A stretch of DNA of 64,000 bases, taken from contig JAFGTT010000010.1 in NCBI GenBank assembly GCA_016933955.1, forward strand, positions 50,753 through 114,752. Reading direction: 5' to 3'. The DNA is from Candidatus Zixiibacteriota bacterium (GTDB lineage Bacteria; Zixibacteria; MSB-5A5; GN15; PGXB01). The position numbers and the translations under genes are program-made. A model generated the notes under the pieces. It was not told the origin of the DNA. It did not search any database and saw nothing but the letters and a program-made list of their open reading frames with translations. Shown one piece after another: positions 16,314 through 25,000 of this stretch; the first letter of the stretch is position 1; every line of letters begins with the position of its first letter.

Positions 16314-17731
16314 TGCTTCCTCCCGAAGTCGAGTATGTAAAAAAACAGATTATCAATCATCTTATGCTGTTTTTTGAGCGGGATGTACTCAATCTGTTCT
16401 ACTCCGGTTTTATTCGTTTCCTGCCTTATGATGAAGCCATCGCCGTTAATGATAGGACCGTGGTCATTCCTTTCGATATCCCGATGCCTTTTGAAATAGG
16501 GCATCCGTTCAATGTTGGCTTTAATGGTACCAACCTGACGTTATGGAATCGGATACCTCCGCCGGATGGCGGCTTTTGGAAGGGTATCCCGAATGAGGCG
16601 GCGCCGCTATGGTACCAGAATCCAGGAGGGACCTTGATTCCGGCCTGGAATTTGTTTGGAAATCTGTTTCAACTTCTGACTTTTGGGGAAGAACGAGCCA
16701 CCTCTAAGAGAGATGCTCACGGTAGATATGCCGCTGTTTTCAGTCCCCGGAGTCTGTTGAATCTCATCGAGGTTCCGGCTTTCAATGAGGCGGTCGCGGC
16801 TCTGGTCGGGGCCGCGGACGGGCTTCGCCGGAACGCGGAGCCGTCCTATGAACTGGAAAGGCTTATAAGACCGGCCATAATAGTCCTGTCGCATGATTGT
16901 GATATTCTTCGGGGCAACGATTTCTGGACGCAATCTGTAAGATTGTTGCGGATTTTTCAGCCTCTCCTGAAGGCCCGATTGCCTAAAATCGGTAATGCCT
17001 GGTGGATGGTTCGCAATGCATTTACACCCAGGCGGTTTTATTTTGATAATGTCACCGGGATGATTGATCTGGAAAGGTGTTTCGGATTCAAATCGACATT
17101 TTACCTTTTGAATGGAAGCGGCGGTCGATTTGGTGCCAGAAGCGGATCGGCCATTATGCCTGATGTGTTGGCGAATATCCCGGATGACTGGAATATCGGC
17201 ATGCATTACAACTATGATACCTTTCTTAATGAAGAATGTTTTTCAGCGCAACTGGCACAACTTCAAGAAATAGCTGAATCCGAAATCACGACAGGCCGGG
17301 CTCATTATCTTAAATTCGATCCGGAAAGATCATTTCCATTTTTGTGCAAACACGGTATAAACGTTGATGAATCTTCCGGATATGCCGACCGGATAGGTTA
17401 TCGAAACGGCATTGGCGGATGTTTTCAGGTTTTTAATCCTGAAATTTGTGCCCCTCTGGATATTTGGGAAGTCCCTATGGTTGTTATGGATGCGGTTTTG
17501 GTACGGCAATACGGGGATAAAGCCGTGAACAAATTTTCTGAACTGGTAAGCCATTTGAGTCGTATCGGCGGGGCGCTGACCCTGATATTTCACCCCGGTC
17601 AATTTTTTAATCCGGAATACGGACAAATGCTGGGTATCTATCACAAAATCCTGATTGCCTGCCGCCAATCGGGGATTAGATCGCGGACCGCGCGTTCGCT
17701 GGTCGATGAAATTCGATCAAATTCTGCTTGA
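16313..17731 (+). CDS. Polysaccharide deacetylase-like protein
   Basis: A 472-residue protein without signal peptide. The central and C-terminal parts resemble NodB-type glycoside deacetylase barrels: IIVLSHDCDILRGNDFW (the Asp-Asp motif region, near residue 186), FKSTFYLLNG (motif with Thr before the fold's core strand), NIGMHYNYD and GGALTLIFHPGQF near the end. The classical H-x-x-x-H metal motif is not evident, so activity is uncertain. The first ~180 residues are a separate domain of unknown role. It starts with ATG 16313, overlapping the GNAT gene's stop codon. The pair suggests acetyl-group addition and removal on a surface glycan; this is an inference. Confidence 0.65.
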   Translation: MLPPEVEYVKKQIINHLMLFFERDVLNLFYSGFIRFLPYDEAIAVNDRTVVIPFDIPMPFEIGHPFNVGFNGTNLTLWNRIPPPDGGFWKGIPNEAAPLWYQNPGGTLIPAWNLFGNLFQLLTFGEERATSKRDAHGRYAAVFSPRSLLNLIEVPAFNEAVAALVGAADGLRRNAEPSYELERLIRPAIIVLSHDCDILRGNDFWTQSVRLLRIFQPLLKARLPKIGNAWWMVRNAFTPRRFYFDNVTGMIDLERCFGFKSTFYLLNGSGGRFGARSGSAIMPDVLANIPDDWNIGMHYNYDTFLNEECFSAQLAQLQEIAESEITTGRAHYLKFDPERSFPFLCKHGINVDESSGYADRIGYRNGIGGCFQVFNPEICAPLDIWEVPMVVMDAVLVRQYGDKAVNKFSELVSHLSRIGGALTLIFHPGQFFNPEYGQMLGIYHKILIACRQSGIRSRTARSLVDEIRSNSA

Positions 17732-17750
17732 TTTCCATTTGGTTAATATC

Positions 17751-17781
17751 TTGTCATTAATCAACGCTTTGATTATATAAT
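17751..17781 (+). promoter_or_regulatory. Promoter of the methyltransferase gene
   Basis: TTGTCA (17751-17756), then TATATA after 17 bases (17774-17779) or TATAAT after 19 (17776-17781), about 35 bases before the start codon. Confidence 0.5.
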
Positions 17782-17815
17782 ATTTGATCCAGCTTTTTTT
17801 TCAGGAGCGTTATTA

Positions 17816-18565
17816 ATGACTGACGAGAAACCCTGGCATGAGAGCGATGAATTCTGGGAAATCGCCGGTCAGATTCTTTTCGCTCAGCCGCGAATCACCG
17901 AGGCCAGTGAAACGGTCGATAAAATCATCAGGCTCTTAAATCCTGAACCGGAACTAAAGGTTCTTGATCTCTGTTGCGGGGTGGGGCGTCATTGTATCGA
18001 GTTCGCCCGGCGCGGTTTCACCGTTACCGGGGTGGACAGAACTACTTCCTATCTGGAAAAGGCGGGTAAAAGGGCAATCTGGGAAGGGCTGGAAATTGAT
18101 TTTGTCCGCGAAGATATGCGTCTTTTTCGGCGGGAGAGCGCTTTTAATCTGGCAGTCAATTTATTCACATCGTTCGGTTTCTTTGAAGATCCCGAAGATG
18201 ATCGGCGGGTGGCGGAAAATATTTATCATTCTCTCAAACCGGGTGGGGTTTTCCTGCTGGAGATGATGGGTAAGGAAATTAATGCGAGAATCTTTCAGCC
18301 CCGGGGCTGGAATAAGGTCGATGATGTTTATATCCTTGAAGAGCGGGAAGTGATAGACGGCTACGGCGGGATAAAGATGAAGTGGATTATTATTAAAGAT
18401 GAGAAAATAAACGAACTGGAATTAATTGTTCGACTTTATTCGGCCGCCGAACTGAAAAGGCTATTAACCGGGTGCGGATTTAACAGGGTTGATATCTATG
18501 GGGGTCTGGACGGTAGTCCTTATGACCATCAGGCTAAGCGGATGGCGGCGGTTGCCCATAAGTAA
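17816..18565 (+). CDS. Class I SAM-dependent methyltransferase
   Basis: A 249-residue cytoplasmic methyltransferase. Motif I, VLDLCCGVGRHCIEFARRG (near residue 45), and the acidic end of beta-2 in VTGVDRTTSYL bind SAM; the 'FVREDMR' and 'LKPGGVFLLEM' blocks follow the normal class I order. This CCGxGRH subtype is found in many small-molecule methyltransferases, and no substrate can be deduced. A CAGGAG ribosome site precedes ATG 17816. It is a single gene, convergent with the ferredoxin and separated from it by a shared terminator. Confidence 0.88.
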   Translation: MTDEKPWHESDEFWEIAGQILFAQPRITEASETVDKIIRLLNPEPELKVLDLCCGVGRHCIEFARRGFTVTGVDRTTSYLEKAGKRAIWEGLEIDFVREDMRLFRRESAFNLAVNLFTSFGFFEDPEDDRRVAENIYHSLKPGGVFLLEMMGKEINARIFQPRGWNKVDDVYILEEREVIDGYGGIKMKWIIIKDEKINELELIVRLYSAAELKRLLTGCGFNRVDIYGGLDGSPYDHQAKRMAAVAHK

Positions 18566-18586
18566 GGTGTTTATTGTAAATCATTT

Positions 18587-18614
18587 AAAGAGGCAGGGGG
18601 ATCCCTGCCTCTTT
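18587..18614. terminator. Bidirectional terminator between methyltransferase and ferredoxin
   Basis: A perfect 12-base inverted repeat AAAGAGGCAGGG / CCCTGCCTCTTT with a GGAT loop, lying between two convergent genes. Confidence 0.85.
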
Positions 18615-18626
18615 ATAATTCAGCGA

Positions 18627-18818
18627 TTATTCTTCAATATAGATGCAACTTTCCGGACAAGTTTCGGCCGCTTCCCGAACCGCTTCCTTGTGCTCATCCG
18701 GGACTTCATCGACGATGACATCAGCCTGGTCGTTGTCATTCATCTGAAAGACTTCCGGGCAGATATCGGCGCAGATGCCATCACCGCTGCAGAGTTCATG
18801 GTCAACCGTGACTTTCAT
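18627..18818 (-). CDS. Small ferredoxin with probable Asp cluster ligand
   Basis: A 63-residue single-cluster ferredoxin of the Thermotoga/Pyrococcus type, starting MKVTVDHELC. The cluster loop is CSGDGICADICPEVF: Cys10, Cys16 and Cys54 are ligands, but the second ligand position is Asp13, as in Pyrococcus furiosus ferredoxin (CIGDAIC). Such a cluster converts easily between [3Fe-4S] and [4Fe-4S]. Cys20 is kept, but the partner Cys of the Pyrococcus disulfide is missing; an extra Cys58 is present instead. ATG 18818 follows a GGAGGTTTTC ribosome site. It is a single gene, an electron carrier for unknown partners. Confidence 0.93.
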   Translation of the reverse strand: MKVTVDHELCSGDGICADICPEVFQMNDNDQADVIVDEVPDEHKEAVREAAETCPESCIYIEE

Positions 18819-19275
18819 TGAAAACCTCCAAATAACACCAGTGTTTATTTCCAACGGGCCGCACCAGCGGCGGCCGAATTAATCCCGGTACATCAGGATT
18901 ATACGAAAGTTATTTTTAATCAGGGGCCAATTTAATTTTATTGAGCTTAAATTCATAGCTTTATTTTTATTTTCATTAAAAAAAGTTATTCCCGGAAAGA
19001 GGTTGTAAATTTAAAATGAAGAAAAATTGTTTACTATTTAGTGAGGAAATCATTGATATTCGGCATTTGAAGGAATTGTCCAAGGGGATTGACAATTACT
19101 TTTGTGATAAATTCATATACACTTCAAGGGAAATTGATCCTCAAGATCTTTTCACCCGTTGACTTTTTATCCCTTTTAACTCATCTTAGGCCATGTTTGA
19201 CAGGCATTTATTCGGGGGCATATCCGCTGACGGCGTGAGTCCCCGACGCGGGTAGATAAAAGGAAAGAATTTATT
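18819..19275. other. Intergenic region between ferredoxin and asparaginase
   Basis: No gene is visible. A TATAAT box on the minus strand (18903-18898) may belong to the ferredoxin promoter, but its -35 is poor. For the asparaginase, TTGACA (19089) and TTGACT (19159) are possible -35 boxes without good -10 partners. The last 60 bases contain a G+C-rich foldable stretch, listed separately. Confidence 0.5.
19212..19254 (+). promoter_or_regulatory. Foldable G+C-rich leader before asparaginase
   Basis: Two competing structures can form. TATCCGC (19221-19227) pairs with GCGGGTA (19248-19254) over 7 bases including one G-U pair. Alternatively TCGGGG (19212-19217) pairs with CCCCGA (19241-19246). 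The ribosome site AAAGGAAAG follows a few bases later. This could be a switch controlling translation, but it matches no riboswitch class I know. Confidence 0.3.
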
Positions 19276-20286
19276 ATGTCTGAAATAGTCGCCAGAGTAT
19301 ATCGGGGCGCGAAAGCGGAATCGGTTCACTGCGGATCGATCGCGGTAGTCAACGCCAAAGGGGAGCTGATTCATTATTTCGGCGACCCTCAATTTTTCAC
19401 ATTTGCCCGGTCTTCCCCGAAACCATTTCAATTGATGCCGTTGATTGCCACCGGGGCGGCCGATAAATACGGTTTCAGCGCCAAACAATTATCGATCATG
19501 TGTGGGTCGCATATCGGGAGCGATCACCATCGTGAGGTGGTTTTAAGCAATCTCAAGGCCGCCGGTAACAGTCCGGAGGATCTCAAATGCGGGACCCATG
19601 TGCCTATTTATATGACCATGGCCGGAGAGTATCCCCGGCAGGGCGAAGATAAAGACCCGCTTCGCCACAACTGCTCCGGCAAGCATTCCGGATTTCTGGC
19701 TCTGGCTCGTTTTCTGGGGGAGGATGTGGGCGAATATCTCAATCCCCGATCGAAGGTGCAACAATTGGTGCTGGATGGTATTTCGCGGATGTGCGAAATC
19801 CCGCGCGATGAAATCCTGGTTTCAATCGATGGTTGTTCGGCGCCCAATTTCGGAATGCCGATCATTAATATGGCTATGGCCTTTCAAAAACTGGCCGGCG
19901 GCCGCGGAGGCGATGAAAAAGAATCACAAATCCTCCAGCGAATCAAGGCGGCCATGACTGAATTCCCTGAGATGTTTTCAGGCGAGGGGCGGTTCGATCT
20001 GGCTCTGATGCGCTCGTTTCCGGGCAACATTATCTGTAAGGCCGGCGCGGAAGCCATGCAGGGAATCGGATTTGCCGATCCGCCGCTGGGAATAGTGGTC
20101 AAAATTCATGACGGTAACCCGCGAGCTCTGTACCCGGTCTGTGTGGAACTTCTTCGACAATTGGGAATTATCGATAGAGCCGATAACTTTAAACATCTTC
20201 GTCCCTTCTATAATCCCGAGGTTAGAAATTACGCCGGTTTATTGACCGGGTCGATTAAGGCCGAATTCAGCTTGAAAAAGGCATAG
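19276..20286 (+). CDS. Asparaginase (AnsA/asparaginase II family)
   Basis: A 336-residue cytoplasmic enzyme of the family first seen in Rhizobium etli, unrelated to the E. coli types. Family blocks seen are RVYRGAKAESVHCGSIAVV, FARSSPKPFQLMPL, MCGSHIGSDHHREVV, RHNCSGKHSGFLA and SIDGCSAPNFGMPI. It hydrolyses L-asparagine to aspartate and ammonia. ATG 19276 follows a GGAAAG site. The gene is 51 bases upstream of tryptophanase, so the two probably form an amino-acid breakdown operon that yields ammonia, aspartate and pyruvate. Confidence 0.92.
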   Translation: MSEIVARVYRGAKAESVHCGSIAVVNAKGELIHYFGDPQFFTFARSSPKPFQLMPLIATGAADKYGFSAKQLSIMCGSHIGSDHHREVVLSNLKAAGNSPEDLKCGTHVPIYMTMAGEYPRQGEDKDPLRHNCSGKHSGFLALARFLGEDVGEYLNPRSKVQQLVLDGISRMCEIPRDEILVSIDGCSAPNFGMPIINMAMAFQKLAGGRGGDEKESQILQRIKAAMTEFPEMFSGEGRFDLALMRSFPGNIICKAGAEAMQGIGFADPPLGIVVKIHDGNPRALYPVCVELLRQLGIIDRADNFKHLRPFYNPEVRNYAGLLTGSIKAEFSLKKA

Positions 20287-20337
20287 GTTGTTGCTATTAT
20301 ATTAAATTTGAAGGTAATATCTGGCTATGGAGGCATT

Positions 20338-21741
20338 TTGAAAGAACATAAACATCCCGCCGAGCCTTTTCGTATTAAGTCGGTGGAGCCGATATCTCTT
20401 TTACCCCGATCGTCACGCGAGAAAATTATAAAGGAAGCCCGTTTCAATATTTTCAAGGTCAGGGCCGAGGATATCTATATTGACCTTTTAACCGATTCCG
20501 GAACCGGGGCCATGTCCAACGAGCAGTGGGCCTGGCTCATGCGCGGCGATGAATCCTACGCCGGGGCGCGCTCGTTTTACCGCTTCGAAGAAATCGTCCG
20601 GGATCTGACCGGTAAGCAATTTATCCTTCCGACGCACCAGGGACGGGTGGCTGAAAATGTCTTCTTTTCCTCGGTATTAAAGAAAGGCGACTTTGTCCCC
20701 AACAATACTCATTTCGATACCACCCGCGCCAATGTCATGCATAAGGGCGGAGTGGCTCTGGACATGCCTTGCCCCGAAGCCGATGTCGAAGATGAGATGC
20801 CGTTCAAAGGCAATATGGATACCCGGCGGCTGGTGCAATTTATCGAGGAGCATGGGCCGGATAAAATCCCGGTGGTGTTCATGACGGTGACCAATAACTC
20901 GACCGGCGGGCAACCGGTTTCGATGGCCAATATAAAGGAAACGGCGGAAATCTGCGGTCGGTATGGAATTATGTTTTTCTTTGACTGCGCCCGTTTTGCC
21001 GAGAACGCCTATTTTATCAAGCGCGATGAACCGGGCTATGAAGGCCGAACCATAAAGGAAATCGCCCAGGAAATGTTTTCGTACGCCGATGGGGCGTTGA
21101 TGTCGGCCAAGAAAGATGGATTGGCCAATATGGGCGGTTTTGTAGCTCTCAATGATGAGGACCTGGCCCGTAAAATCACGGAATTGATGATTGTTATTGA
21201 GGGTTTTCCGACCTATGGGGGAATGTCCGGGAGAGATATCGAGGCGGTCGCGGCCGGATTACGTGAGGTGACCAATGAGGATTATCTGGCATATCGAATC
21301 GGCCAGATGGAATATTTCGGGCAGATAATCGAACAGGCGGGGGCGCCGATTATCAGGCCGACCGGCGGGCATGCCATCTTTATCGATGCCGGGAAATTTC
21401 TGCCCCATATTCCGCCGGGTAAATTCCCGGGGCAATCGCTGACGGTCGAGCTGTACCGTGAGGGAGGAATCAGAGGTGTGGAAATCGGATCGCTGATGTT
21501 CGGCGGAATCGACCCTGATACCGGGAGGGAATTTTATGCCCCGCATGAGCTGGTCCGGCTGGCGGTTCCGCGCCGGGTTTACACCGGTTCCCATCTGGAG
21601 TATGCGGCCGATGTTATCGCCCGTATCGCGGCACGCAAAAAGGAACTGAAAGGCTATCGATTGACCCGTGAGGCCAAGCTCCTGAGGCATTTCACGGCCG
21701 AGATGGAAGAGATATCAGGCAAGCAGGTCGAGGTAAGTTGA
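20338..21741 (+). CDS. tnaA: Tryptophanase (beta-eliminating lyase)
   Basis: A 467-residue PLP enzyme that splits L-tryptophan into indole, pyruvate and ammonia. FRIKSVEPI, DLLTDSGTGAMS, FDTTRANV and the PLP-lysine block MSAKKDGLANMGGF show the tryptophanase/tyrosine phenol-lyase family. ARFAENAYFIK and the C-terminal DAGKFLPHIPPGKFPGQ and RGVEIGSL favour tryptophanase: tyrosine phenol-lyase has a RSMERG-type Arg in the last motif. TTG 20338 is chosen because GGAGG (20328-20332) is 5 bases before it and the protein then begins like known enzymes; a TTG at 20308 is also open. Indole might act as a signal, but no transporter or TnaC leader peptide is seen. Confidence 0.88.
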   Translation: MKEHKHPAEPFRIKSVEPISLLPRSSREKIIKEARFNIFKVRAEDIYIDLLTDSGTGAMSNEQWAWLMRGDESYAGARSFYRFEEIVRDLTGKQFILPTHQGRVAENVFFSSVLKKGDFVPNNTHFDTTRANVMHKGGVALDMPCPEADVEDEMPFKGNMDTRRLVQFIEEHGPDKIPVVFMTVTNNSTGGQPVSMANIKETAEICGRYGIMFFFDCARFAENAYFIKRDEPGYEGRTIKEIAQEMFSYADGALMSAKKDGLANMGGFVALNDEDLARKITELMIVIEGFPTYGGMSGRDIEAVAAGLREVTNEDYLAYRIGQMEYFGQIIEQAGAPIIRPTGGHAIFIDAGKFLPHIPPGKFPGQSLTVELYREGGIRGVEIGSLMFGGIDPDTGREFYAPHELVRLAVPRRVYTGSHLEYAADVIARIAARKKELKGYRLTREAKLLRHFTAEMEEISGKQVEVS

Positions 21742-22097
21742 TTGGATAGGTTAGAATAAAGCTGGAATGAGCGATAACCAGATTCGATAATTGTGAATCA
21801 GATTTCACTTTTTTCGTTTAGGAAAGACATCAAACGATTATTGGGTAGAATTGTAAATGGTTGACATTCAATGCGATAATGACAATAATCAACAGTCCGT
21901 CTCTTTCTGGCCGATTTTTTGCGGAAACAGCCGATAATATTAATGAATTATTAATTATTGAGCGGTTGACTTATTTTCGGGAACTTTATATATTCTAAAC
22001 GTTTATAAAAGCAGGAGGAACATTATCGAGCCAACGGTTAAAGGAACTGTAAAGTAGTTATAACATTTGTATCGGCTTATTACTTTATAACGGACCT
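21742..22097. other. Intergenic region before the PorU operon
   Basis: It contains no gene. A short GTGAA-N6-TTCAC dyad followed by six T (21793-21814) may weakly terminate tnaA transcription. Two promoter candidates follow (a second is TTGACA 21861-21866 with AATAAT 21884-21889), and then an isolated GGAGGAA ribosome-site-like sequence at 22014-22020 with no standard start codon after it. Confidence 0.55.
21966..21994 (+). promoter_or_regulatory. Main promoter of the PorU operon
   Basis: TTGACT (21966-21971), 17 bases, TATATT (21989-21994). This is the best promoter-like sequence upstream of the long envelope gene run and would give an untranslated leader of about 100 bases. Confidence 0.6.
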
Positions 22098-25000
22098 TTG
22101 ACCGTGAGTTTTATAAGTTTGCTCATTTTAATAATCGGCCATCGCCCTGCCTGTCGTTATCATTCTTCATTAAAATTATTTTCCTACATATTTATAATGA
22201 TTTTATTACTGGCATCCATTCCGGCCAAAGCCTCACGTTATGATAATATCAGGATAATATCATCGGATGAAGCAGGATTGGTTTTCGAATTGAATCTCGA
22301 CGATCCCGCCGAGTATGCCAATCCGATTGCCGATGGACAGGGAATAGCGCTTTTTATTCCGATTCTTATTGCCGTGCCGCCGAATCATGAGGCCTTTATA
22401 AGCGAGATCTCCGGCAGTGAACCATTTTCCTGGATCTGCCCGGGTGGTTTACCGATTCGATCACCTTCCAAAAACCTGGCCGCCATAACGGGAACGAGTG
22501 TGGTCCGCGGTCGCCGTCTGGCGGCTCTTGAAATATATCCCTATTATCAGGGAATATTGTATGGAAAGATAAAGACAGCCATTCAATTCCGGCAAACCGG
22601 GGGTGCCGTAACACCGTTCCATGTTCGGACGGAGGGGAAAATTTTCGATGCCGTTTTCGGCTATTCGGTTTTGAATTATGACCATGCCAAAAGCTGGCCG
22701 CTGGAGGAAAGCGGTCCGATTGCGGCTAAAGCCCAGGAGTCGGTATTCGATCTGGCCGATGAATGGTACAAAATTGAAATCGGAACCGGGGGTTTCATTC
22801 GTATCACCGGGCAGAATCTGGTTACGGCCGGGATGGTTCTAAACAATATCGCCAGCGATTCGATTCACCTGTTTTACGGCGGCGGGTTGCCGGTTCCGGT
22901 CGATAACAGTGAGGATCGTCCGGTGTTGCGAGAAGTGGCTATCACCGTCAATGATAACGGCGACGGTATTTTCAATGTCACCGATAATCTCATTTTTTAT
23001 GCCGAGGCGGCCGACCGTTGGATTTATCCGTCCGATTCCCTGCCGTACTTCTTCGAAAATCACTACACCAACACCAATTGTTACTGGCTGGCGGTTTCGG
23101 GAAGTTTCGGGCAGACCGGTAAAAGAATTCAGAGTATTGATGCCGCTCCCGATGAAGTCGCCGATACGGTTATGGAACGCGGCTGGTTTTATACCCGGGT
23201 GGGGGAGAATAAACTGCTTTACCGCGATAATTCCAGTCATATTTATGATTATTTCAACTGGTACTGGTCGGATACCACCAGCAAGACATTTTCCATATAT
23301 ATGCCCAACGCCGTGACAGCTGAATCCTCGCAGGTCAGAATCAGGGCCAGGGTCAATGGAATTAATGTCAGTGTCAACGGATCGGCGGCCACGCTGTTAT
23401 CCTCGCAATCGCTGGTATATGTTTACCGGACCTACCAGCTTTTCGGAGGGTTGAATCGGTTTGTCGTAACCATGAGTCCCAATTATGATGCCCCGCCGTA
23501 CATGGGTTTCTGCGAGGTGGCCTACCAGGGATATTTATTACCGCAATCGAGCCTTCTTGATTTCTATATATCTCCGTTTGAGGGTCGCGGGGAGTTTGTG
23601 GTAACCGATCAATTCGGCGGCGAAACACCTCGGATTTATGATTTGAGCGATGTCTATGAGCCGGTATTGCTGGTTAATGCCTCGCTGGGGACGGATATCA
23701 TCTTCCAGGATGATTTATCAGGTGGATCCGGTAAACGATATTATATCTGCGCGCCATCGAAAATGACCGGATCGGCGACCATTTCAAAAGTAACTCCGAT
23801 GGGTGATATCGCCTCGGCGGATATGTACATTATTGTCCCGGAAGAATTCATCGGTGATCTTGGGGATTTCGAGCAGTATCGGGAGACGAAATCGAATATC
23901 AGTGTCGCGCTGGTCGCCCTTGAAGACATTATTAATCGTTATTCGTTCGGCCTGTATGATCCCGGGGCCATTCGGGATTTTCTAAAAAACAGCTATGATA
24001 ATCCGAACGGCGCGGTTCCCTCGGCGGTGCTTCTGGTGGGCGATGGCAGTTACGATTATGAAAATAACCTTTTGACCCCGACCCGGAATTATATCCCGCC
24101 TTATATTCATGAATTGGACGCTACATCATCCGATGACAATTATGTATATTTCGGGGATTACGGTTTACTTGACAGTGACAGTACTTACTGCGACACCTGC
24201 AGTGATCGCGGCTACGATATGATTATTGCCCGCTGGCCGGTTTCCGGTGCGGCCCAGATTTATACCATTGTCGATAAAATCAAAAACTATGAATCGATGG
24301 ATAATCTGGGGGATTGGCGCTCCTTTGTGACCCTTGTGGCCGATGATGAGTATGATGACGGCGATTACGAGGGATTGACTCATACGCGGCAAACGGAGAT
24401 TTTGCAGGAGAGCCATCTGCCCCGGGCTTTCCGGAGGAACAAGATTTACGCCTGGGAATATCCATTTAATTCCGATAAAGACAAACCCGAGGTCAACCGG
24501 CAGATTGTCCGGTCGATCAACGACGGCACTTTGCTGATCAATTATGTCGGCCACGGCAACCCCGACACCTGGGCGCATGAGCATATTTTAAATCGGAGTA
24601 CGGACTTACAGAAACTGACCAATCTGAATCGCCTGACTTTTGTCTATATTGCCTCCTGCGCCATTGGTTTCTTCGATAACCCGTCCCGGGAGGGAATGGC
24701 CGAGGAACTTTTACGGCTGGCTTCGGGCGGTGCTGTGGCGGCGGTTTCGGCCACGCGGCTGGTTTATTCCGGCGAAAACTCGGGACTTAACCGGCAGGTC
24801 TTCGACATTCTCTTCGATAACGACGATCTTTCCATATGCCAGGTGTTGTATGCCGCCAAATTAATCCGGCAGTACAGCAACGGCTACATCCAGGAGAAAA
24901 TCAATGATCGGAAGTATACCTTTTTTGGTGATCCTTTTGTCCGGCTGGGAATTCCCGCCCGGGGTATCAATTTTACCGAGTATCCCGGCACCCTGGTGGC

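Noticed and set aside
21793..21808. GTGAA-N6-TTCAC dyad after tnaA as a second CRP-like site
   Set aside because: Half-site spacing differs from TGTGA-N6-TCACA, and a T-run just after it makes a weak terminator an equally good reading.
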